Assembly: GCA_031286005.1 (NCBI GenBank)
Contig: JAITVC010000006.1
Location: 1-19,310 of the forward strand
Length of the DNA stretch: 19,310 nt
Direction: 5' to 3'
DNA from: Bacteroidales bacterium
Lineage (GTDB): Bacteria; Bacteroidota; Bacteroidia; Bacteroidales; P3
A program made the position numbers and the translations under genes. A model generated the notes under the pieces. The model had not been told where the DNA came from and searched no databases. It saw nothing but the letters and a program-made list of their open reading frames with translations. Positions 6,794-13,452 of the stretch are shown piece by piece. Numbering within the stretch: the stretch's first letter is position 1; the number at the start of each line of letters is the position of its first letter.

Positions 6794-6804
6794 CTAAACA
6801 TCGT

Positions 6805-7140
6805 ATGTCAGTTATAGATATGTCACCCGGCGACAAGAAGATATTTGTGATCCATAGTATTCTTTTTACTATCTCTGTCGTTTGTACACTATTTGTCCAT
6901 ATTGGCTTTCTTGCTCTGATGGGTTGTAGTCTTGGCTTTATTACGGGAACGTTGATAAGACACGGGCATTATATACTTACTAGCAAAAAAATTATATTGA
7001 TCGTTTTTTGTATCGCAGTTTTTGCTGTTGGCATAAGTTTTTTATTGTATCTCTATTCTTTTTTATGGGTCATAATCATTAATTCAATTGCTTTATTTAT
7101 TGCGACTTATTTATTATTACGATCATTAAAAAAGAAATAG
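6805..7140 (+). CDS. Small four-helix membrane protein, candidate bacteriocin immunity protein
   Basis: I do not recognise this family. The start at 6805 (MSVIDMSPGDKK) is 11 nt after the precursor stop; earlier in-frame ATGs overlap the precursor gene and give Cys/Trp-rich nonsense. The 111-residue product has a short polar N-terminus, hydrophobic segments at about residues 13-33, 35-51, 62-80 and 82-105, and a basic tail RSLKKK that should face the cytoplasm. Its position right behind the precursor, its small size and its membrane nature match the usual layout of immunity genes for membrane-active bacteriocins. It has no catalytic motif. The role is inferred from context only; an accessory export function is possible. 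Confidence 0.7.
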   Translation: MSVIDMSPGDKKIFVIHSILFTISVVCTLFVHIGFLALMGCSLGFITGTLIRHGHYILTSKKIILIVFCIAVFAVGISFLLYLYSFLWVIIINSIALFIATYLLLRSLKKK

Positions 7141-7172
7141 ATAACAAGCCTACTTATCAAACTTAAACAATT

Positions 7173-7209
7173 GGTGGCTATTGTTTCTGGCAGTAGCTAC
7201 CATTTGTTT
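7173..7209 (+). terminator. Weak hairpin with T-rich tail inside the bacteriocin operon (possible attenuator)
   Basis: GGTGGCTA (7173-7180) pairs with TAGCTACC (7194-7201) over 8 bp, one of them a G-U pair in RNA, around a 13-nt loop. ATTTGTTTT follows. It sits in the only sizeable gap of the operon, between the candidate immunity gene and the export genes, and would let the precursor and immunity genes be expressed above the exporter. Confidence 0.45.
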
Positions 7210-7226
7210 TAATTGCAAAAATACTG

Positions 7227-7871
7227 ATGAATAAATATTTAAGATTCTATCCTCTTTATTTCTTCTTTATCTATTGTGCTATATTTATAGGTTATAGCAT
7301 GATGGCTAACTATATTTTGTTTGATGATGCTTTGTATTACAGTACTTATGGCGAGATATTGGGAGCTGATAGGATTGAGCAAATGATAGAACAACAAAAG
7401 AATTATCAGATTTGGGGCTATCTGCTTATTCCCTTAATCCTTTTATTGCGGCCTTTTTATACTGCAACGTGCCTTATGACCGGCTCGCTTTTGAGTGAGG
7501 GTGAGCAGAACTTGAAGTTTGGACATAGCTTTAATTTGGCTTTGAAAGCAGACGCCATTTTCTTGCTGGAAGTGATGATTCGGATCAACTATTTTTCCAT
7601 TGTGGGGGCGGATTCTTTGCAGGAAATCAACATTCCTCTTTTCTCTGCTATACAATGGCTTGGCGTGGATAATGTAGTGTCCTATTTGGCCTATCCTTTG
7701 GGCATTTTGAGTGTGTTTGAGTTTATTTATTGGATTTTGCTTTCGGTATTTGTTTCTACGTATACCCAAAAGGGCTTTTGGCGCTCGTTGTATTTTGTAT
7801 TGACCACTTATGGCATTGGGCTGATTTTACTGTGTATTGCTGTTATGTATATCACTTCATTATTTGCTTAA
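7227..7871 (+). CDS. Unrecognised multi-pass membrane protein of the bacteriocin operon
   Basis: I do not recognise the family. The 214-residue protein has about five hydrophobic segments, near residues 7-31, 62-83, 106-126, 150-177 and 186-212. A polar stretch at 32-60 (with GEILGADRIEQMIEQQ) would lie on one side of the membrane between the first two. There are three cysteines (17, 82 and 203), no CxxC pair, and no clear catalytic motif. The overall look, short loops between paired helices, is somewhat Yip1-like, but this is only an impression. The stop is 4 nt before the thioredoxin-like gene, so co-expression with the export genes is very likely. It may be a second immunity or export helper. 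It is AT-rich like its neighbours. Confidence 0.75.
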   Translation: MNKYLRFYPLYFFFIYCAIFIGYSMMANYILFDDALYYSTYGEILGADRIEQMIEQQKNYQIWGYLLIPLILLLRPFYTATCLMTGSLLSEGEQNLKFGHSFNLALKADAIFLLEVMIRINYFSIVGADSLQEINIPLFSAIQWLGVDNVVSYLAYPLGILSVFEFIYWILLSVFVSTYTQKGFWRSLYFVLTTYGIGLILLCIAVMYITSLFA

Positions 7872-7875
7872 TAAG

Positions 7876-8397
7876 ATGAACAAAAAGATTGTGAAAACCG
7901 TTATTTTGGGCGTTGTTGGCTTGCTTGTTCTTTATTTGGGCATCCGGACTTATCAACGCTTGGAAACTAAGAAAAAGATAGAGACTGCTGTAAAAACCTT
8001 TCAGGATTTTTGTGCTTTTGACCTTAAACATTCGGGCGAATTATGCACCGATACGTTATCAAAAAAGCCCATTTTGCTCCTATTTATACATCCCGAATGT
8101 GAATTTTGCCAAGAGGAAATCAACTATATCAAAAATCTCAAAGCGCAATTGGAAGGCCTTACCCTTTTATTGGTTACCCATGCCGAAAAAGAGCAAGCAT
8201 TTGAGTTTTATACCCATCATCAATTAGCTCAATTCGACAATTTGCATTTGTTGGTAGACGATTACCTTAAAGTAGCGGGTTTGTATGGCACTCCGCCTGT
8301 TCCGTCGGTGTTTTTATATGATGCGGACAAGCAATTATTGTTCAAACATAGCGGTGAAATTAAAATAGAAGCAATCCTAAAATACATTTCAAACTAA
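7876..8397 (+). CDS. Membrane-anchored thioredoxin-like protein (CEFC) of the bacteriocin operon
   Basis: The start at 7876 (MNKKIVKTVILGVVGLL) follows the preceding stop by 4 nt; an ATG at 7837 overlaps the upstream gene and is rejected. The 173-residue product has one N-terminal membrane anchor (about 5-22), which would place the rest in the periplasm. A thioredoxin fold follows, with the redox motif HPECEFCQEE (Cys75, Cys78) after the strand KPILLLFI, and the cis-Pro loop PPVPSVFLYD. Two more cysteines, Cys46 and Cys57, lie before the domain. Redoxins of this kind accompany disulfide-containing bacteriocins and could form or isomerise the single disulfide predicted in the core peptide. Its stop overlaps the exporter start by one base (TAATG), which indicates translational coupling. 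Confidence 0.87.
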   Translation: MNKKIVKTVILGVVGLLVLYLGIRTYQRLETKKKIETAVKTFQDFCAFDLKHSGELCTDTLSKKPILLLFIHPECEFCQEEINYIKNLKAQLEGLTLLLVTHAEKEQAFEFYTHHQLAQFDNLHLLVDDYLKVAGLYGTPPVPSVFLYDADKQLLFKHSGEIKIEAILKYISN

Positions 8398-10487
8398 TGC
8401 TTGCTACCTACGATAAATACTTTGTTCGCCAACATGGGCAGGCTTCTTGCGGTATTGCTTGCTTGGCTATGATTGCCAAGTATTATGGCGGTCATATTCC
8501 GCAAGAGAAATTAATATCTACGAGTGGGACGTCTGTAACCGGGACTACATTGTTGGGCTTGTATCAGGCTGCCAACGCCATAGGGTTAAAAGCAGAAGGT
8601 TTTGAGGCGGGGATTGACGACCTGAAATCATTAGAACACCTGGCTATTTTACACTTTTCTTTGCCGGATGGCTTGGAGCATTATGTGGTTTGTTTTGGCT
8701 ACCGAAACGGTGCTTTTGTGATTGGCGACCCTGCCCAAGCCATGACTACGATGAGCGAACAAGAGGTGTTGGCCTTGTGGAAAAGCCACAAACTTTTGTT
8801 GGTGCAACGCGGAGAGCAATTTCGCACGGATGACGACACGAGCAAGCGCAAAAAGGCTTGGTTAAAGGAGTTGCTTACGCCCGATATGTCGATACTTTCC
8901 GTAGCAGCTGTTTTGGGCTTGGCGGTGTCGGTGGCCGGAATTTCGTTGGCTATTTTCTCTCAAAAATTGATTGACCAAATTCTTCCAGCCAAAGAACATC
9001 AAGAATTATGGATAGGTATTATCTTCTTGGCGTTGCTATTATCGGCTAAAAATCTGCTTTCATACGTTCGCACTATTTTGGTGGCTCGCCAAAGTCGGGA
9101 CTTTGCCAACCGGATTGTCGGCAGTTTTTACAATCAAATCTTGTATTTACCTAAATCGTTTTTTGACAGCCTAAAAACGGGCGAAATCACGGCAAGGCTC
9201 AACGATGCTGCACGCATTCAACGCACCATCAACTATGTGGCGGGAACGCTGTTGATAGATATTTTAACCGTTATTGTATGCACGGTGTTGCTGTTTGGCT
9301 ATTGGTGGATGGCCGGAGCCACTGCACTTTGCGGAGGCGTATTATTTGCTTTGGTTTTTGGGATATATAGTAAAAAGATTATAGACGGACAGCGCAACGT
9401 TATGATTTCTTACGCCGGAGCGGAAAGTAATTTTTTTGATACGGTGCAGGGTGCAGACGTGATTAAAGGCCATAACAAAGAGGAATTTTTTACACGCTAC
9501 ACCAAAGACATATATGCTGCATTTCAGACATCGGCATATGATTTAACGCTTTTGGGAAATAAAGTCGGATTAAACGTTCAGAACATCGGTACTGTGGCTA
9601 CTATTGGAGTTATTGCTTTTAGTTCGTTGGCAGTACTGAACGACCAATTGAGTTTGGGGGCATTGGTGGCTATTTTATCGCTTGCGGGGTCGGTTATTTC
9701 GTCGTCGGCATCACTTTCGGGTGCATATATCACCCTACAAGAGGCCAAAGTGGCTTATGACCGGCTGTATGAATTTGTGAGTTTAGACCGAGAGCCTGCC
9801 GACGCTGCTTTGGGACAGGTTGCGGAACATGTGGATACGCTTGACGTCAAAGACATTTGTTTTCGGTTTCCCGGCCGGCCGTTGTTGCTCAACAACATTA
9901 GTTTTGAAGCGAAAAGAGGCCAACTTACAGCTATTTTAGGCGAGATTGGTTCGGGAAAAAGTACGTTGTTGCACTTGATTTCTCGTTTTTATGAGCCGGA
10001 ATCGGGCGTGTTAACGATTGATGGGAAACCTTGGAACGCTGTTCCCTTGCACGATTGGCGACGTATGGTTGGAATCATGCCTCAACATATCAAATTGTTT
10101 AATGCTACCTTGTTGGAAAATATTTGCTTAACTAATGATAAAGAAACTTTAGATCGCTGTTTGGCTTTTTGTATGCAGTTGGATATTCAGACGTATTTTG
10201 GCAATCTGCCGTTGGGTGCGTTAACCAGAGTTGGGGAAGACGGTGTAAATCTTTCGGGCGGACAGCGTCAGTTGGTGGGGTTGTACCGTGCCTTGTTTGG
10301 CAATCCTAAAATTTTACTTCTCGACGAACCTACCAACAATATGGATCAGACGGCTACACGATTTGTGTGGGAACTTTTGGAACGTGAGAAACATGAGCGT
10401 ATTTGCATTTTGGTTACACACAACGAATTATTGGCGGGAAAGGCGGGAACTGTGGTGAGGCTAAGCTCCGTCGAAGCGACTACTTGA
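8397..10487 (+). CDS. C39-peptidase-containing ABC exporter for the double-glycine peptide
   Basis: The 696-residue protein has three parts. An N-terminal C39 peptidase (about 1-140) has Gln12, the catalytic Cys18 in QASCGIACLAMIAKYYG, His95 in LEHYVVCFGY and Asp111 in VIGDPA. A six-helix exporter membrane domain covers about 160-440. The ATPase domain has Walker A GEIGSGKST (from residue 515), Q-loop MPQH, signature LSGGQ (from 619), Walker B ILLLDEP (639-645) and an H-loop LVTHNE. All catalytic residues are present, so both leader cleavage after GG and ATP-driven export should work. The protein would cut and export the peptide of 6584-6793 across the inner membrane. It is the last gene of the operon. 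No HlyD-like adaptor follows, as would be usual for export across two membranes. Confidence 0.95.
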   Translation: MLATYDKYFVRQHGQASCGIACLAMIAKYYGGHIPQEKLISTSGTSVTGTTLLGLYQAANAIGLKAEGFEAGIDDLKSLEHLAILHFSLPDGLEHYVVCFGYRNGAFVIGDPAQAMTTMSEQEVLALWKSHKLLLVQRGEQFRTDDDTSKRKKAWLKELLTPDMSILSVAAVLGLAVSVAGISLAIFSQKLIDQILPAKEHQELWIGIIFLALLLSAKNLLSYVRTILVARQSRDFANRIVGSFYNQILYLPKSFFDSLKTGEITARLNDAARIQRTINYVAGTLLIDILTVIVCTVLLFGYWWMAGATALCGGVLFALVFGIYSKKIIDGQRNVMISYAGAESNFFDTVQGADVIKGHNKEEFFTRYTKDIYAAFQTSAYDLTLLGNKVGLNVQNIGTVATIGVIAFSSLAVLNDQLSLGALVAILSLAGSVISSSASLSGAYITLQEAKVAYDRLYEFVSLDREPADAALGQVAEHVDTLDVKDICFRFPGRPLLLNNISFEAKRGQLTAILGEIGSGKSTLLHLISRFYEPESGVLTIDGKPWNAVPLHDWRRMVGIMPQHIKLFNATLLENICLTNDKETLDRCLAFCMQLDIQTYFGNLPLGALTRVGEDGVNLSGGQRQLVGLYRALFGNPKILLLDEPTNNMDQTATRFVWELLEREKHERICILVTHNELLAGKAGTVVRLSSVEATT

Positions 10488-10537
10488 TACACGGGAGTGT
10501 AAAAATGAAATTATTAATCACTTTTCGTTAATCATTG

Positions 10538-10568
10538 TTCACTATTTCTAAATTTTTTCGTATCTTTG
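10538..10568 (+). promoter_or_regulatory. Bacteroidetes-type promoter of the TPR-secG operon
   Basis: TATCTTTG lies at 10561-10568 in the context TTTTTTCGTATCTTTGCA. TTCACTATT at 10538-10546 lies at exactly the same distance (23 nt) from the TA as the same 9-mer does in the cysteine desulfidase promoter. The start codon at 10579 is only 10 nt beyond the -7 box, so the message would be nearly leaderless. Confidence 0.7.
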
Positions 10569-10578
10569 CATCTCAATA

Positions 10579-11478
10579 ATGACACAGAAACTTTTGCAAC
10601 AGATATTGTCGGATTACACACAAATGAGTGTGGATAGCTTGATTGAGTTGAAAAACTTGATCGAGGACTATCCGTATTGTCAAACGGCGCAAATCTTGTA
10701 TCTGCTGAATTTGAAACGTTTGGGAGAGGATACGTTTGATGTGCGATTGCCATATACGGCTATTTGTGTGCACAACCGTGAGCGTTTGAAGGAAAATGTG
10801 CAAAGCATCGAACGTCTTTTAGCAAAGGAATTCGGCCAAGTTCAACCATCGAAAAAGAGCAAATCGGCAGAACATAGCCGTCAATCTAAACCGTTAGACC
10901 TTGCAAAACATAGTGAGAGTGTTCAGAAAAGTTCGAGTCTACCGCTTAACTTCCGAAATAAAACCATTTCAGAACTGTTTGAGCAAGTTGACCGTCCGCC
11001 TGTAACACGTGTTAAATTACCGGTAACAGCAACGGCCGACGATATTTTGCTTGAACAACTTCGGCAAGAGGCTGTGGCCAAAGTGAACGAACGGTTGTTG
11101 GAAATCCGTCAGACGGAAATGGTTGAGGTGGATTTTTCGGAAATGCCCAAACGGATGCGTTCGGCGCAAGCCTTAATCGACCATGTTATTGCCACCAATC
11201 CGACCGTTTCTAAACCGGACGAGGCCAATCAAAAGAGTTGGTCTCAGTGGAAAGTGAAAGAGGAACACAGTTTGCGCGACGACTACGAGCTGGTGAGCGA
11301 AACTTTAGCCACGCTTTATATCGCCCAAGGGGCACCCGACAAAGCGCTCGAAGTGTATAAAACATTGAGTAAGAAATTTCCCGAAAAGGCCGACTATTTC
11401 GCTAAACTCAGCAAACCAATTAATTCTAAAAAAACAAAATCTAAACATAAAAATCAAACATCAAAAATCAAAAAATAA
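10579..11478 (+). CDS. TPR-like protein of unknown function, upstream of secG
   Basis: The 299-residue soluble protein has no signal peptide. Its N-terminus (IEDYPYCQTAQILYLLNL, about 28-45) resembles a Bacteroidetes-conserved family found next to secG. The middle (about 80-145) is polar, Ser/Lys-rich and probably disordered. A single TPR-like helix pair near residues 233-275 (LATLYIAQGAPDKALEVYKTL, then KKFPEKADYF) precedes a Lys/Ser-rich tail that ends in KNQTSKIKK. Its stop overlaps the secG start by one base (TAATG), so the two are translationally coupled. It could scaffold membrane or secretion proteins, but no function is established. The start at 10579 keeps the conserved N-terminal block, although it leaves almost no leader; the next in-frame Met is residue 16. 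Confidence 0.85.
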   Translation: MTQKLLQQILSDYTQMSVDSLIELKNLIEDYPYCQTAQILYLLNLKRLGEDTFDVRLPYTAICVHNRERLKENVQSIERLLAKEFGQVQPSKKSKSAEHSRQSKPLDLAKHSESVQKSSSLPLNFRNKTISELFEQVDRPPVTRVKLPVTATADDILLEQLRQEAVAKVNERLLEIRQTEMVEVDFSEMPKRMRSAQALIDHVIATNPTVSKPDEANQKSWSQWKVKEEHSLRDDYELVSETLATLYIAQGAPDKALEVYKTLSKKFPEKADYFAKLSKPINSKKTKSKHKNQTSKIKK

Positions 11479-11831
11479 TGGGACTTTACATCACACTTTC
11501 TGTTCTAATTTTCTTATGCTGCCTGCTTTTGGCTGTCATTGTACTTGTTCAAAATCCTAAAGGCGGCGGACTTTCGCAAACGTTTGGCGGAGCCGGAAAC
11601 CAAATTATGGGTGCTCGTAAAACAGCGGATTTCCTCGAAAGAGCTACTTGGACGTTGGCTATTGCCTTGTGCTCGTTGAGCATTATTTCGGCGTTTTCAA
11701 TTCCTCGCGGAACAACGACCGGAAGCGGTATTTCAACCGAAATCACGGTTGACGAAACGGCTATGCCGCAATTGCCTACTATGCCTACGGCAGTGCCTGC
11801 TCCGGCAGAAGAGGCTGCGCCTGCGGAATAA
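11478..11831 (+). CDS. secG: Preprotein translocase subunit SecG
   Basis: The 117-residue protein has the SecG layout. A first transmembrane helix (about 3-24) is followed by the conserved VLVQNPKGGGLSQTFGG loop, GARKTADFLERATW, and a second helix (about 52-74). SecG joins SecY and SecE in the Sec translocon and assists protein export across the inner membrane. The C-terminal tail is an acidic Pro/Ala-rich extension (PTMPTAVPAPAEEAAPAE), a common extra in Bacteroidetes SecG. The ATG shares its A with the stop codon of the TPR-like gene. Confidence 0.95.
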   Translation: MGLYITLSVLIFLCCLLLAVIVLVQNPKGGGLSQTFGGAGNQIMGARKTADFLERATWTLAIALCSLSIISAFSIPRGTTTGSGISTEITVDETAMPQLPTMPTAVPAPAEEAAPAE

Positions 11832-11834
11832 TTA

Positions 11835-11910
11835 CAATTGAGAATGGAAAATTGAGAATGGAGAATATTGCTCACGCCTATAGCTACAGGCGCAGCATAA
11901 TTCTCAATTG
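11835..11910. repeat. Nested palindromic intergenic element with 14-bp tandem units
   Basis: The outer arms CAATTGAGAAT (11835-11845) and ATTCTCAATTG (11900-11910) are perfect inverted repeats. Inside lies CGCCTATAGCTACAGGCG (11875-11892), nearly self-complementary with one mismatch pair. The left arm is also the first of two tandem 14-bp units, AATTGAGAATGGAA and AATTGAGAATGGAG. It fills the gap between secG and the PfkB kinase and has no T tail, so it resembles a REP/MITE-like element more than a standard terminator. Confidence 0.65.
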
Positions 11911-11936
11911 AACAAGTAATTTCAAAAATTTCTTCA

Positions 11937-12911
11937 ATGTCTGTAACTTCAAAAAAGATTCTTGGTTTAGGCAATGCCTTGGTGGACATCATTATTCAGT
12001 TGGATGATGATAAGCAACTTGAACAGTTTAATCTTCCGAAAGGAAGTATGCAGTTGATCGATTACGACCGTGCGCAGGAAATCTTGAACTATTTCCAAGA
12101 CTATCCGCAAGTGTTGGCTTCGGGCGGCTCTACGGCCAATGTGATGAACGGTATTGCCAACTTGGGTGGTGATGCTTCGTTTGTGGGCTGCGTGGGTAAG
12201 GATAAGTATGGCGAGTTCTTTGAGAATGATATGCTTGAGCATGGCATCAAACCTCAACTGTTTAAAGGCACTGTGGGCACGGGCACGGCCATCACGTTGA
12301 TGAGTCCCGATTCCGAACGCACGTTTGCCACGTATTTGGGTTCGGCTATAGAGATGTCGGCGGGTCAGTTGTCGCCACAATTGTTTGCAGGCTACGACTA
12401 TTTCCATATCGAAGGGTATTTGGTACAAAATTACGACCTTATCCGCACGGGTATTCGATTGGCCAAAGAGGCCGGTTGTAAGATTTCTCTGGATTTGGCA
12501 AGCTATAATGTGGTGGAAGAAAGTCGGGAGTTTTTGACCGAAATGATCGAAAACTACGTGGATATTATTTTTGCCAATGAGGAGGAGGCTAAGGCATTTT
12601 GCGGTAAATCTCCCGAAGAGGCGTTGGCCATATTGGCACAACACGTAGACCATGCCATTGTAAAGATTGGCAAATACGGCTCGTTGGTTCAAAACAAAGC
12701 GCAAATGGAGCGCATTGGCGTTCCGCAAGGCCTCAACGTGATTGATACCAACGGCGCAGGGGATGTTTATGCAGCTGGCTTTTTGTATAGCTTGATGAGT
12801 GGAAAGGACTTGAAATCTTGCGGCGAGCTGGGCGCCAAGCTGGCAAGTGAGGTGGTGCAGGTGATGGGCGCCAAACTTCCCAAAGAGCATTGGCAAAATC
12901 TTAGAGGCTAA
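11937..12911 (+). CDS. PfkB-family carbohydrate/nucleoside kinase
   Basis: The 324-residue cytoplasmic protein shows both PfkB signatures. A glycine-rich block, GGSTANVMNGIANLGG, near residues 62-77 helps bind the substrate sugar. The C-terminal DTNGAGDVYAAGFLYSL starts at Asp270, with Asp276 as the catalytic base in the anion-hole motif GAGD. The start LGLGNALVDIIIQLDDD is typical. Such enzymes phosphorylate sugars or nucleosides with ATP. Many Bacteroidetes homologues are labelled adenosine kinase, but the substrate cannot be read from sequence alone. The gene opens a tight run of four genes (next start 4 nt after its stop). I found no clear TAnnTTTG promoter in the repeat-filled gap upstream. 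Confidence 0.92.
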   Translation: MSVTSKKILGLGNALVDIIIQLDDDKQLEQFNLPKGSMQLIDYDRAQEILNYFQDYPQVLASGGSTANVMNGIANLGGDASFVGCVGKDKYGEFFENDMLEHGIKPQLFKGTVGTGTAITLMSPDSERTFATYLGSAIEMSAGQLSPQLFAGYDYFHIEGYLVQNYDLIRTGIRLAKEAGCKISLDLASYNVVEESREFLTEMIENYVDIIFANEEEAKAFCGKSPEEALAILAQHVDHAIVKIGKYGSLVQNKAQMERIGVPQGLNVIDTNGAGDVYAAGFLYSLMSGKDLKSCGELGAKLASEVVQVMGAKLPKEHWQNLRG

Positions 12912-12915
12912 CGAA

Positions 12916-13452
12916 ATGGACACAAGTTTAGAATATCAGGCCGTTATAGCCGAATGTCGCACTCTTTTCAAGAAGAAGATGGGCGATTATGGCAGTGCTT
13001 GGCGCATCTTGCGCACGGCATCGATGACGGATCAAATCTTTATTAAGGCCAATCGCATCCGGAGTATTCAGATGGCCGGTATTCAGCATGTGGAAGAAGA
13101 TATTTACGGCGAATTTATTGCTATTGTCAATTATTCGATTATGGCGCTGGTTCAGTTGGAACTGAGCGACACAATTAAGCCAGACTTATCGCTTGAAAAG
13201 GCTCTCGAATTTTATGATAAATATGCCCAAGAAGCTCACGATTTGATGATGAAAAAGAACCACGACTATGGCGAGGCGTGGCGCGATATGCGGCAATGCT
13301 CGTTTGTGGATATTATTCTGCAAAAGATTTTCCGCATTAAGCAGATAGAAGATAACGGCGGACAAACCGAGGTTTCGGAAGGGGTGGATGCCAACTATTT
13401 TGATATGATTAACTATGCGGTATTTGCTTTAATACAAAACAAACAATTATGA
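12916..13452 (+). CDS. DUF1599 (nucleotide modification associated domain 1) protein
   Basis: The 178-residue soluble protein is an internal duplication. The first half has KKKMGDYGSAWRILR (about 19-33) and GEFIAIVNYSIMALVQLE. The second half repeats this as KKNHDYGEAWRDMR and YFDMINYAVFALIQNK. This tandem layout is the DUF1599 family. Its biochemical role is not established; the domain has been associated in comparative genomics with nucleotide modification. Position between a PfkB kinase and a DoxX/MauE protein is a common Bacteroidetes order as far as I recall. Its stop overlaps the next start (ATGA), so it is translationally coupled to the DoxX gene. Confidence 0.85.
   Translation: MDTSLEYQAVIAECRTLFKKKMGDYGSAWRILRTASMTDQIFIKANRIRSIQMAGIQHVEEDIYGEFIAIVNYSIMALVQLELSDTIKPDLSLEKALEFYDKYAQEAHDLMMKKNHDYGEAWRDMRQCSFVDIILQKIFRIKQIEDNGGQTEVSEGVDANYFDMINYAVFALIQNKQL

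Noticed and set aside
6259..6801. Long minus-strand frame (180 codons) across the bacteriocin promoter and precursor
   Set aside because: It is antisense to the precursor, its protein is Pro/Ser-rich with low-complexity Lys/Phe runs from the A and T tracts, and it has no family features.
10488..10501. Small hairpin TACAC-GGGA-GTGTA after the ABC exporter gene
   Set aside because: The stem is only 5 bp and is followed by A residues, not T, so it is not a terminator for the operon.
11967..12923. Long minus-strand frame (318 codons) opposite the PfkB kinase gene
   Set aside because: It mirrors the kinase codons; the translation is rich in His, Gln and Arg and shows no motif, while the plus strand carries a clear PfkB protein.
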